Numbered from the stretch's first letter, positions 17,246-25,471 are shown. The stretch: DNA of 32,890 nucleotides from an uncultured euryarchaeote (GCA_937911345.1 CALDPP010000024.1:1-32890); one strand, 5' to 3'. Translations and numbers: made by a program. Notes: generated by a model from the letters alone, not told the origin.

Positions 17246-18229
17246 ATGCCAATGCACCCCCATGCAAAGCCGAATTTTAGAAATCTATTCTGGTATCCAT
17301 TCAAGATTACCTTGATTACCGCGCTGAGGACTTTCCCTATCTTTGGGAAATGGTTTGGTAAGCGCTTAGGTATGGGATATCACAATACAACTCATCCAGA
17401 ATTTTTGGATGATGGTTCAAAGGCAAGAGCGAGTAAAAACAGTCAATTCAATGACATAAGTCAGCAAGAATTCGCACCAGACCGAGTGACCTCAGATTTG
17501 TTCCCAACACTGTGGAAGCCACAAACAGTTCAGTATCCATACGAGCGATTAGAGGATATGGAACCATGGCTTTTCGTTCCCGGAAATTACAACGGCAGAA
17601 TTGGAGTAATATGGGAAACCTGCACAGCTTGTAAGTTGTGCGTTTCAGCCTGTCCAAATGATTGTTTACACATGACTACCGAATTAAGAGTGGACGTTTT
17701 AGACGGTGCTGATGGTGAACATGGCGGTTTGGGAGCAGAGTTGGAAGTAGGTGGCTATGCAGCACAATTAATTCCAGAAGTTGCAGATAACATAGACGAA
17801 TTCAACCATGTCACCGCACACGCAGACACCCCAGACCAGTGGCGATTTGCCGAGGTATTGGACCTCTCTGGAGATACGGCAATGGTTAGATGGAATGACT
17901 CTGGAATGGAGCAAGAAATCGAACAATCTGAGTTGTTTGTAGCAGACGATCAAATTGTTTCAGGAAGAATTGATTTGGGTCGCTGTATGTTCTGTGGACT
18001 ATGCATGGAAGCCTGTGGATTTACTTCATTCTTTATGACTAATGAATACGATGGGATGTCAGGTTTTACTCGTCAAGACTTATGGTTTGACGCAAGCCGT
18101 ACCCGTGTTCTACCTTCAGTTCATCAAGAAGCAGTCGATGCAGAATTAGCCAAGCGTGCTAACAAGGAAAGAGATAAGCGCGCAAAAAAGGCTGCAAAAG
18201 CAAAGGCTGCTGCTGAGGAAGGTGCCTGA
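17246..18229 (+). CDS. nuoI: Complex I subunit I, two 4Fe-4S clusters (NuoI), with inserted module
   Basis: Peripheral-arm ferredoxin-like subunit carrying clusters N6a and N6b. Both motifs are complete: Cys126, 129, 132 and 136 (CTACKLCVSACP) and Cys247, 250, 253 and 257 (CMFCGLCMEACG; the usual final Pro is Gly). At 327 residues it is roughly double the usual 150-200. About 125 residues precede the first motif. The motifs are separated by 110 residues instead of about 35; the extra part includes a beta-rich stretch with VLDLSGDTAMVRWNDSG. The C-terminus is a Lys/Ala-rich tail of about 25 residues. It ends GGT GCC TGA, which doubles as the nuoJ ribosome site. Confidence 0.94.
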   Translation: MPMHPHAKPNFRNLFWYPFKITLITALRTFPIFGKWFGKRLGMGYHNTTHPEFLDDGSKARASKNSQFNDISQQEFAPDRVTSDLFPTLWKPQTVQYPYERLEDMEPWLFVPGNYNGRIGVIWETCTACKLCVSACPNDCLHMTTELRVDVLDGADGEHGGLGAELEVGGYAAQLIPEVADNIDEFNHVTAHADTPDQWRFAEVLDLSGDTAMVRWNDSGMEQEIEQSELFVADDQIVSGRIDLGRCMFCGLCMEACGFTSFFMTNEYDGMSGFTRQDLWFDASRTRVLPSVHQEAVDAELAKRANKERDKRAKKAAKAKAAAEEGA

Positions 18230-18230
18230 A

Positions 18231-18506
18231 ATGGATGTTGCAGGTATTGTCGAAGCAGGAGTATTCTTCTTATTTGCCACGATAACAATCGGCGGGGCTT
18301 TAGGGTTAATCTTAGCACAGAGAGTTGCCCACTCCATGTTATCATTGATTTTCTGTTTCATGGCAGTATCTGGAATTTTCATCTTACTCGGTGCAGAATT
18401 CTTAGCTGCAATTCAAATTCTAGTCTATTTGGCTAGCGTTGGACTTGTTGTATTGTTTGGTATTATGCTTACTAGAAGGCAAATTCTTGAGGAGGATTTC
18501 GAATGA
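18231..18506 (+). CDS. nuoJ: Complex I subunit J, N-terminal part (split NuoJ)
   Basis: Encodes 91 residues from ATG 18231, one base after the nuoI stop; longer in-frame starts upstream fall within nuoI and have no ribosome site. It covers the first three membrane helices of NuoJ/ND6, with the signature LGAEFLAAIQILVYLASVGLVVLFGIML, which contains the pi-bulge helix region of ND6. The protein stops after LTRRQILEEDFE and the remaining helices are encoded by the next gene, which overlaps by four bases (ATGA). A similar division into J-N and J-C is known for Fpo-type complexes of methanogens. Confidence 0.9.
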   Translation: MDVAGIVEAGVFFLFATITIGGALGLILAQRVAHSMLSLIFCFMAVSGIFILLGAEFLAAIQILVYLASVGLVVLFGIMLTRRQILEEDFE

Positions 18507-18772
18507 AGTTCGTATCTCTAGTAACAAGAATTGGCCTCTTGGCAATGGCTATGATACTAATTTCGGTTCTCAGCGCTGAAGATGTGTGGGCAGACTCCAG
18601 TGATGAGCAGCCTACCACCAATGGCCTAGCCGATTCATTGCTAAATGATTGGGCTTTGCCTCTTTTGTTTGTTGGAGTTTTGATGGCTGCCTCAATGATA
18701 GGTGCGGCTTATCTTATCCGTGATGAGAGGAGAGAGAATCTTCTTTGGGAATTTGGAGGTGAAGAGGAATGA
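18503..18772 (+). CDS. Complex I subunit J, C-terminal part (split NuoJ)
   Basis: Encodes 89 residues with two hydrophobic helices (about 5-25 and 48-70) separated by a polar loop. Sequence identity to NuoJ is weak by eye, but the final helix ends MIGAAYLIRDERRENLL, like the GAIxLARRE end of NuoJ, and the position directly between nuoJ-N and nuoK with ATGA overlaps on both sides makes this the best reading. The N-terminus resembles a signal peptide, but context favours a membrane helix of complex I. Confidence 0.8.
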   Translation: MKFVSLVTRIGLLAMAMILISVLSAEDVWADSSDEQPTTNGLADSLLNDWALPLLFVGVLMAASMIGAAYLIRDERRENLLWEFGGEEE

Positions 18773-19071
18773 TCGATCCAGCATGGGTATCCGCCCTCTC
18801 AGCAATTTTGTTCATTATTGGTTTAGGTGGAGCATTTACGAGGAAAAACGCAATTATCGTTTTGATGTGTATTGAATTGATGCTAAATGCTGCAAACATG
18901 CAGTTTGCTGCTGCTGCAGTACATCATGGCGATCCAACAGGATGGGTTTACACTATTTTTGCCATTGCCATAGCAGCTAGTGAAGTTGCGATTGGGTTAG
19001 CGATTTTCCTAGCCATGTATGGTAAGCATGAGACGATATCATTGGACGATGTAGACGTCCTGAGGAATTGA
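18769..19071 (+). CDS. nuoK: Complex I subunit K (NuoK/ND4L)
   Basis: Small antiporter-like membrane subunit, 100 residues, three helices. It carries both glutamates needed for proton transfer, Glu36 in IVLMCIELMLNAANMQF and Glu72 in AIAIAASEVAIGLAIFLAMY, at the same positions as in E. coli NuoK. The start ATG overlaps the stop of nuoJ-C (ATGA). The stop TGA is fused to the ribosome site of nuoL. Confidence 0.96.
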   Translation: MIDPAWVSALSAILFIIGLGGAFTRKNAIIVLMCIELMLNAANMQFAAAAVHHGDPTGWVYTIFAIAIAASEVAIGLAIFLAMYGKHETISLDDVDVLRN

Positions 19072-19076
19072 GGTGA
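19072..19076 (+). promoter_or_regulatory. Ribosome binding site deciding the nuoL start
   Basis: GGTGA directly follows the first bases of the nuoK stop region (TGAGGTGA, 19069-19076). Two ATG codons follow, at 19078 and 19081. Four other junctions in this operon have exactly four bases between GGTGA and ATG, which selects 19081. Confidence 0.75.
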
Positions 19077-19080
19077 GATG

Positions 19081-21360
19081 ATGGCAGGAACTGGTTCAAA
19101 CACTATCATCGACAGCGATATGATGCAATTTGCCCCTCTTATTGTTCTCCTTCCAATGCTTGCTTTCCCAGTAATCTTATTCCTGGGTCACATATTCAAC
19201 CGCAATCCATTTTGGAAAGCCACCATGAAAGAGGGTGGCATTATTGCATTGGTGGTTATGGCAGCAAGCTTAGTAATTTCACTACTTTTGATAAAAGACC
19301 ACATTGGAGGATTTGCGGGGATCAAAGATTCTGTAGATTTCCTGTGGTTGAATTCCAGCGTTTATGATGGCGGTACACTTGAACCGATTACTTTTGGCTT
19401 TGGAATTTACATTGACCACGTAACAGTAATGCTATTATTCGTAGCATCTTTCCTATGTTTACTAATCAACATATTTAGTATAGGATACATGAATACAGAT
19501 CCGGTTAATGAGGACCGCAATCACCGATTCTATGCTGAATTTGTATTATTTTGTTCTGGTATGCTAGGTATGGTTCTAGCAGATTCATTCCTTTGGTTGT
19601 TCATTTTTTGGGAAATAATGGGTCTGTGTTCCTATCTGTTAATCGGGTTCTACTATGAGAAGCCGAGTGCTGCCTACGCTGCCAAGAAAGCATTCTTGAC
19701 AACCCGTATAGGTGACGTCTTCCTAATGATTGGGTTAGTGATGATGTGGGATCTATTTGGTTCACTCGACTATTCGGTTGTATTTGATGAGGCTAATATC
19801 GCAGCAGTCGCTGCTGAATCCTCGGGAACTCTTCAATGGGCATTAGGAATGATGTTTATTGGTGCAGTGGGTAAGTCAGCCCAATTCCCACTACACGTAT
19901 GGTTACCAGATGCTATGGAAGGTCCGACCCCAGTATCTGCCTTAATCCACGCCGCTACAATGGTCAATGCGGGACTTTACTTAGTTGCTAGAATGTTCCC
20001 ATTCTTCGGCTCGGAATTCTTACAAGACGACTTGGTTGATCTAGCATTCATTATTGCCCTAATCGGAGGAATTACTGCGGTAATGGCGGCAGCAATCGCC
20101 TTCGTTCAACACGACTTGAAGAAGGTACTTGCATATTCAACTATGAGTCAATTAGCGTATATCTTCACTGGTTTAGGTTGTGCAATGTTCCTTGCTAATA
20201 CTTTAGATTGGCATAATGATGAAGATGCGCATTATATTGTAATCATTGCCTTTGGTGCTGCCTTATTCCACTTATTCAACCACGCTATGGCTAAGGGTAT
20301 GCTGTTCATGGCTAGCGGGTCGGTAATCCATGAAGTACATCATGCGCACCACCATTTACATCACCATGACCATCATGATGACCACCACGAAGGTGACGAT
20401 CATCACGACGATCACCATGACGATGATTTCGATGCTCAATCAATGGAAAACATGGGTGGACTTGCTTCAAAGATGCCATTGACTGCAACAGCAATGTTGG
20501 TTGGTTCAGCGTCTATCATGGGTCTTCCGTTTATCGGTGGCTTCTGGTCCAAGGAAGGCATTATTGCTAACGCTTGGAGGGTTGCATTAGAAGATCCCCG
20601 ATTTTTCATCCCAGCAATCTGCGTACTAATCGGCGCTGGAATGACCGGCTTCTACATGTCAAGAATGTGGTTGAAAACCTTTGCAGGTAAGCCTAAAACA
20701 GAAGTTGCAGCGCATGTCGGTCCGACCAATACCTGGATTAAGATTCCATTATTTGTCTTGACATTTGTTTCACTCTCAGCCATTTTATTCGCTGGAATGG
20801 GCTTCACCCACTGGGCTCCAGATAGCAAGTACGGTTTGATGTCGGAAAAGAGTTTAATCGATGGAATTGCCTACGAGATAAACCACGCATTTGCTAACAG
20901 TGACACCTTCTTTTTCATTCTAACATACATTGCTATCGCAATAGGAGCGGTCCTAGGACCGGGTATTGCCCTGTCTTTGTATGGCGGTAATTTGGCTGAA
21001 GGTGAGAAAGTAAAAGCATGGATGAAGCCAATCATTAGGCTCAATGCGTGGGTGTTTGACAGATTCCACTTTGATAACAAATCAGTTGCCAATTCTGGAT
21101 TATCACGAGCCCTAGAGAATCGGTTATACTTTGACCATTACTATGATATGGCAATGCTAAAACTAGTAGCAGGATTCTCAGATAAGTCTGCAGATGCCGA
21201 TAAGAATGTAGTAGATGGCGTAATTAAGAAGATTGAATCCGGCAGTCAATCAATCTCCAAGGTAGTTCGTTCGTTAACTACCGGTTCAGCAAGAGATTAC
21301 ATATTGATGGTCTCTGTTGGAGCCTTAGCGATTTTCTTCCTACTATGGGGGGTGGCCTGA
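19081..21360 (+). CDS. nuoL: Complex I subunit L (NuoL/ND5) with His/Asp-rich loop
   Basis: Distal antiporter-like proton-pump subunit with about 16 helices and the long lateral helix at the C-terminus. It has 759 residues, longer than the usual 610-670. Conserved features include FWEIMGLCSYLLIGFYYEKP (helix with the key Glu), GAVGKSAQFPLHVWLPDAMEGPTPVSALIHAATMVNAG split across two helices, and the Lys of the HLFNHAMAKGMLFMASGSV helix. Right after GSVI comes an insertion, residues 417-449, with 17 His and 10 Asp in 33 positions; homologues have a short loop before MGGL. The rest of the C-terminus is normal. The stop overlaps the ribosome site and TTG start of nuoM. Confidence 0.95.
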   Translation: MAGTGSNTIIDSDMMQFAPLIVLLPMLAFPVILFLGHIFNRNPFWKATMKEGGIIALVVMAASLVISLLLIKDHIGGFAGIKDSVDFLWLNSSVYDGGTLEPITFGFGIYIDHVTVMLLFVASFLCLLINIFSIGYMNTDPVNEDRNHRFYAEFVLFCSGMLGMVLADSFLWLFIFWEIMGLCSYLLIGFYYEKPSAAYAAKKAFLTTRIGDVFLMIGLVMMWDLFGSLDYSVVFDEANIAAVAAESSGTLQWALGMMFIGAVGKSAQFPLHVWLPDAMEGPTPVSALIHAATMVNAGLYLVARMFPFFGSEFLQDDLVDLAFIIALIGGITAVMAAAIAFVQHDLKKVLAYSTMSQLAYIFTGLGCAMFLANTLDWHNDEDAHYIVIIAFGAALFHLFNHAMAKGMLFMASGSVIHEVHHAHHHLHHHDHHDDHHEGDDHHDDHHDDDFDAQSMENMGGLASKMPLTATAMLVGSASIMGLPFIGGFWSKEGIIANAWRVALEDPRFFIPAICVLIGAGMTGFYMSRMWLKTFAGKPKTEVAAHVGPTNTWIKIPLFVLTFVSLSAILFAGMGFTHWAPDSKYGLMSEKSLIDGIAYEINHAFANSDTFFFILTYIAIAIGAVLGPGIALSLYGGNLAEGEKVKAWMKPIIRLNAWVFDRFHFDNKSVANSGLSRALENRLYFDHYYDMAMLKLVAGFSDKSADADKNVVDGVIKKIESGSQSISKVVRSLTTGSARDYILMVSVGALAIFFLLWGVA

Positions 21361-22989
21361 TTGACTGACTGGATTTCTATACCACTTGTTGCATTCCCAC
21401 TGATTGCTAGTATGGTTTTGTTGGCGTTTGTATCCAATGGAACTGAACGTATGCGTGAAAGGCTTGTTGCACCAATTAGGATGGCTTGTCTAGTATTCTC
21501 TTTGGTTATGCTCACAATTACAACTGGTATGTTCTTCCAATATTTTGGTGACGTAAGCTGGATGAATATTGCATTCAATGATTACGAGTATCGAACCACA
21601 TACACTTGGATTGAGAGTTTAGGAATTAACTGGTCTGTAGGTCTAGATGCCCTTTCATTCCCGATGGTTTGGTTGACCACTTTCTTGTTACCTGTGACCA
21701 TCATTGCCACATGGAATGAGAAGAGCGGTGCGACTTATTTCCCACTCTTACTGATGATGGGCGGTGCGTTAATTGGAGTATTCGTATCTCTTGACTTATT
21801 CATGTTCTATGTGTTCTGGGAGTTGACATTAATTCCAATGTTCTTCTTGATACTAAAGTGGGGCGGTAAAGATAGGAAATATGCATCACAGAAATTCTTC
21901 ATTTACACATTTACTGCTTCAGTAGTGATGCTTCTCGGATTAATTACCCTATACTTCCTGCAAGATCCGTATTCTCTGCCCTCTGCAGGAACAATGACTG
22001 GTAGAAGTTTCTCGATTCCCGAGTTAATTGACAGCGCAAGAGCAAGTAACGTTGGCGACAATTGGTACTTGGGCGCACAGATGCAAAAGATTCTTTTCGT
22101 TATGCTAATGATTGGATTCTTGGTAAAGTTGCCTGCAGTACCTTTCCATACTTGGCTACCTGATGCTCACGTTCAGGCGCCTACAGGTGGTTCAATGCTG
22201 CTTGCCGGTGTCATGCTTAAGATGGGTGCTTATGGAATGTTTAGATTACCAATAAGCCTATTCCCTCACGCATTGTATCACTTCCAATTAGCCTTGATGA
22301 TAATTGGTATGGTATCTCTTGTCTGGGGTGCAATAGTTTGTTTGGGTCAAACCAATCTAAAGAAGATGGTTGCTTATTCCTCAGTATCTCACATGGGTGT
22401 AATACTAATCGGTATTGCAACTATGCAGCCAATGGGCTGGGCCGCTGCACTATTCATGATGTTCGCTCACGGCATCATCAGTCCAATGCTATTCGCAGTG
22501 TGTGGTGCATTCAAGCATCATTATCACAGCATGGAGATTGGTGCAATGCGAGGCATGGCAAAACATTCACCATGGTTAGCAACATCGATGATGTTCGCTT
22601 GGATGGCCTCTTTAGGTCTGCCTTTATTGGCTGGATTCGTCGCTGAAATAATGATGTTAATAGCGCTCTGGCACATGATATCCCTAGACGGTTGGAGTAT
22701 TTGGTGGATGGTAGGCCCAGCATTAGTACTTGCTTTAACTGCCGCATATTATCTATGGTCGATGCAGAGAACTATCTTCGAAGGTGGCGAAAAAGGCCAA
22801 CCTCCGGCTAATATGGTAGGTCACCCTATTCCTGACATATCAAACTCAGAAAAGTTTGCCATGTTGATAATGGCATTCTTTACAATCTTGTTTGGTATCA
22901 TGCCGTGGATTGGATTAGACATGATGGATGATTGGACAAAACAAATATTCGATGGTTTGATAATTTTTGTCGGTAAAGGAGGTGCCTGA
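21361..22989 (+). CDS. nuoM: Complex I subunit M (NuoM/ND4), TTG start
   Basis: Antiporter-like proton-pump subunit, 542 residues, about 14 helices. The key Glu helix (MFYVFWELTLIPMFFLI), the Lys-bearing GFLVKLPAVPFHTWLPDAHV helix and the discontinuous helix GGSMLLAGVMLKMGAYGMFR are intact. The start is TTG 21361, immediately after the nuoL stop; no ATG lies near the expected N-terminus, and GGTGG sits five bases upstream. The stop is GGT GCC TGA, which supplies the ribosome site for nuoN. Confidence 0.95.
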   Translation: MTDWISIPLVAFPLIASMVLLAFVSNGTERMRERLVAPIRMACLVFSLVMLTITTGMFFQYFGDVSWMNIAFNDYEYRTTYTWIESLGINWSVGLDALSFPMVWLTTFLLPVTIIATWNEKSGATYFPLLLMMGGALIGVFVSLDLFMFYVFWELTLIPMFFLILKWGGKDRKYASQKFFIYTFTASVVMLLGLITLYFLQDPYSLPSAGTMTGRSFSIPELIDSARASNVGDNWYLGAQMQKILFVMLMIGFLVKLPAVPFHTWLPDAHVQAPTGGSMLLAGVMLKMGAYGMFRLPISLFPHALYHFQLALMIIGMVSLVWGAIVCLGQTNLKKMVAYSSVSHMGVILIGIATMQPMGWAAALFMMFAHGIISPMLFAVCGAFKHHYHSMEIGAMRGMAKHSPWLATSMMFAWMASLGLPLLAGFVAEIMMLIALWHMISLDGWSIWWMVGPALVLALTAAYYLWSMQRTIFEGGEKGQPPANMVGHPIPDISNSEKFAMLIMAFFTILFGIMPWIGLDMMDDWTKQIFDGLIIFVGKGGA

Positions 22990-22990
22990 T

Positions 22991-24718
22991 TTGTCAGGAG
23001 TAGAGAATGTTGAACCATTTGGTGATGGATTTATCGCAGCACTATGCCCAGAATTAATCATTTTTGCTGGTTTAATTTTGTTAATTATTGTACCAAATTT
23101 GGGTAAAGGTACAGTGCGAATTCCAGGTACACAAACTAGAGTAATGTGGTTCCTTGGCGGAGAACGATTCAAATTAACCAGTAATCCAAGACTACCAGCA
23201 TGGATTGCAACGATCACACTGGGTGCAGCATTTGCTCAAACAATACTTTCATTCCAAGATGGTGTCGATAGAACCGCAATCGTTACTGATAGCGGTAAGC
23301 AACTGATGCTGGTTAACGGATTTAGCAGAGTATTCGAATTGATTTTCTTTGGTGCGCTAACCCTTGCAGCATTCGCTTCTATGAACCGACTTGAGGTTAA
23401 AGGAGTAGGGCCGAATCTTTCGACAGATGACCTATACAACAATCGCCGTCAGGCAGATTTCTACATCCTTATGTTGACTTGTGGTCTTGGTATGTCTGTA
23501 GTGGCTCTTGCTCAAGACCTGTTTGTTCTTTTCATCGGACTTGAACTTGCATCATTCTCAACTTATGTTTTGGTTGCCTTCTACAAGGAAACAAAAGCTG
23601 GTACAGAGGCTGGAATGAAATATTTCATTGTTGGTTCTGTCGCTTCCGGAGTGGGATTGTACGGTTTGTCAATGCTTTACTTATGGGCTGGATCACTACA
23701 ATTCAATGTATTAGCAGAACAGTTTGTAATCAACGGTACTGACCCGCTTCCACTCATAGCCATGGGCTTTGTCTTGGTTGGTTTTGGTTTCAAGGTCAGT
23801 GCAGCACCTTTCCACTTTGCGGCACCAGATGCATATGCAGGAGCCAGCAGTCCAATTGCTGGTATTTTAGCGACGGCGAGTAAAGCAATGGGAATCATTG
23901 GATTATTGCGAATGTTGCTAATCGTAGCGGCTCCAGAAGCAAGTGAAGATGGCACAGTGTGGTTGACACTTCTCGGCATACTTTCTCTCGTTACCATGAC
24001 ATGGGGCAATATTGCCGCACTAGGCAGTACCAATCCAAAGCGAATGTTGGCTTATTCGTCAGTAGCACACGCCGGTTACATGTTAGCCGCAATAACTGCC
24101 ATTGGAGCATGGAATTGGGACGATTCTCTCGCTGGAGATGCAGGAGAGTCTGCAGTGGCGGTTCTTACAGCACTTATTTTCCACCTAGTAGTCTTAGTTG
24201 CGTTCAAACTTGGTGCATTCTTAGTATTGTCAATACTTGAATCAGATGGCGATGCTTCACGCCTCTCTTCTTTGGGCGGTCTAGCTAAGAGAGAACCATT
24301 CCTCGGCGTTGCCATGTTTATCTTTATGATCTCACTAGCTGGTGTTCCACCATTGGCTGGTTTCGTCTCCAAATTGTTGGTAATTATGGGAATCGTCAAA
24401 GTGGCAGTTGGTGAGATAGGTGCTCAAATTGTTGCAGGTGGCGATTTAGGTTTGGCCGACGTTCATTGGGTTTGGTGGTTAGCATTTGCTATGGTAATCA
24501 ACTCCGCAATCTCCATGTTTTACTATCTGAGAATTGGAGTAGTAATGTTCTTTGAAGAACCAGAAGAAGGCAGAGGCGGACCATTGCCATCAGGATGGCA
24601 GGTAAGATTCGCAGTTCTAGCATGTTTGATGGTCACACTGTTCATGGGTGTAGCAAGTGATAAACTGTTAGAGATTTGTGAAGTCGCTGCTCAAAGTTTG
24701 AATTATGATTGGAATTAA
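22991..24718 (+). CDS. nuoN: Complex I subunit N (NuoN/ND2), TTG start
   Basis: Antiporter-like proton-pump subunit, 575 residues, about 14 helices, last gene of the operon. Typical motifs: LFIGLELASFSTYVLVAFYK with the key Glu, GFGFKVSAAPFHFAAPDAY with the key Lys, and the GNIAALGSTNPKRMLAYSSVAHAGYML helix. TTG 22991 is preferred because GGAGGTG (22978-22984) lies six bases upstream; another TTG at 22967 would overlap nuoM and lacks a site. No further complex I gene follows: the next gene belongs to translation. Confidence 0.94.
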   Translation: MSGVENVEPFGDGFIAALCPELIIFAGLILLIIVPNLGKGTVRIPGTQTRVMWFLGGERFKLTSNPRLPAWIATITLGAAFAQTILSFQDGVDRTAIVTDSGKQLMLVNGFSRVFELIFFGALTLAAFASMNRLEVKGVGPNLSTDDLYNNRRQADFYILMLTCGLGMSVVALAQDLFVLFIGLELASFSTYVLVAFYKETKAGTEAGMKYFIVGSVASGVGLYGLSMLYLWAGSLQFNVLAEQFVINGTDPLPLIAMGFVLVGFGFKVSAAPFHFAAPDAYAGASSPIAGILATASKAMGIIGLLRMLLIVAAPEASEDGTVWLTLLGILSLVTMTWGNIAALGSTNPKRMLAYSSVAHAGYMLAAITAIGAWNWDDSLAGDAGESAVAVLTALIFHLVVLVAFKLGAFLVLSILESDGDASRLSSLGGLAKREPFLGVAMFIFMISLAGVPPLAGFVSKLLVIMGIVKVAVGEIGAQIVAGGDLGLADVHWVWWLAFAMVINSAISMFYYLRIGVVMFFEEPEEGRGGPLPSGWQVRFAVLACLMVTLFMGVASDKLLEICEVAAQSLNYDWN

Positions 24719-24778
24719 TGCAATTCTAAGTGGTGAATTCAATAAGGGATGTCGATTAGCCCGCAATAGTGAGCCTCA

Positions 24779-25450
24779 ATGGGTAGAAGACATGAAGAGA
24801 AAGTCGACGAAGAAGAACTAGCCCGTCTGGAGAATCCAGAGGACGGTTCCTCCGGCAAAATTCGTGTCAAGATGCCTAATCGTAGAATCAACGAAATGTT
24901 TGCTCTTGCAGACCAAATTCTCGGTGGTAGAAGAGTTTCAGTCTTGTGTGAAGATGGCGAAACTAGGTTGGCTAGGATTCCAGGAAAAATGCGTCGTCGT
25001 CAGTGGGTAAGAGAGGGCGACCTGATTATTGTATGGCCATGGGACTTCCAAGATTCAAAAGCTGATGTCAAACATAGATACACCAAGACACAAGCCATGT
25101 ACTTGTCAAGAAAGGGAGTTCTACCAGATGACGTTGATGTATTTGGTATGAATGTGACCCATGATGATGACGATGAGCACAGTGATATTTTTGGTGTCGT
25201 TGAAGATGAATTCGATGATGCAGAGATTTCAGATGAAGAAACTGATGATGATGTTGACGACATGTTTGCCAGCGATGATGACGGTGATGATGTTGATGAC
25301 ATGTTTGCTTCATCAGACGATGAGGCTGAAGTAGATGAGGCGCCAGAAGCCGCGGAAGAGGAATTTGTTCCTGTTGAAGAGTATCCTGACTCTGGCGATG
25401 ATGACGATGATGATGACGATGATATTGACATTGATTCGTTGTTCGGATGA
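24779..25450 (+). CDS. Translation initiation factor aIF1A with long acidic tail
   Basis: Homologue of eIF1A, which binds the small-subunit A site during initiation. It has 223 residues where archaeal proteins usually have about 100-115. The OB-fold core (about 27-105) reads ...GRRVSVLCEDGETRLARIPGK, then RQWVREGDLIIVWPWDFQDSKADVKHRY, close to eukaryotic and archaeal eIF1A. Residues 125-223 are a tail dominated by Asp and Glu. It holds DVDDMFAS at 158-165 and again at 171-178, plus DIDSLFG at 217-223. The two copies differ at three synonymous codons, so the peptide is conserved rather than being a recent DNA duplication. No strong ribosome site is seen. RIO1 follows closely. Confidence 0.93.
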   Translation: MGRRHEEKVDEEELARLENPEDGSSGKIRVKMPNRRINEMFALADQILGGRRVSVLCEDGETRLARIPGKMRRRQWVREGDLIIVWPWDFQDSKADVKHRYTKTQAMYLSRKGVLPDDVDVFGMNVTHDDDDEHSDIFGVVEDEFDDAEISDEETDDDVDDMFASDDDGDDVDDMFASSDDEAEVDEAPEAAEEEFVPVEEYPDSGDDDDDDDDDIDIDSLFG

Positions 25451-25471
25451 AGTGGGGCTCGAGGTGGTCGA

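Noticed and set aside
18156-18230. Upstream extension of nuoJ-N into nuoI
   Set aside because: The extension is the out-of-frame Lys/Ala-rich nuoI tail; ATG 18231 begins at the normal NuoJ N-terminus.
20312-20494. Minus-strand open frame opposite the His-rich loop of NuoL
   Set aside because: Low-complexity antisense of CAT/CAC and GAT/GAC codons; NuoL is conserved on both sides.
25250-25312. Repeats in aIF1A as recent slippage duplication
   Set aside because: The two DVDDMFAS copies differ at synonymous codons in several places, so they are not a fresh DNA duplication.
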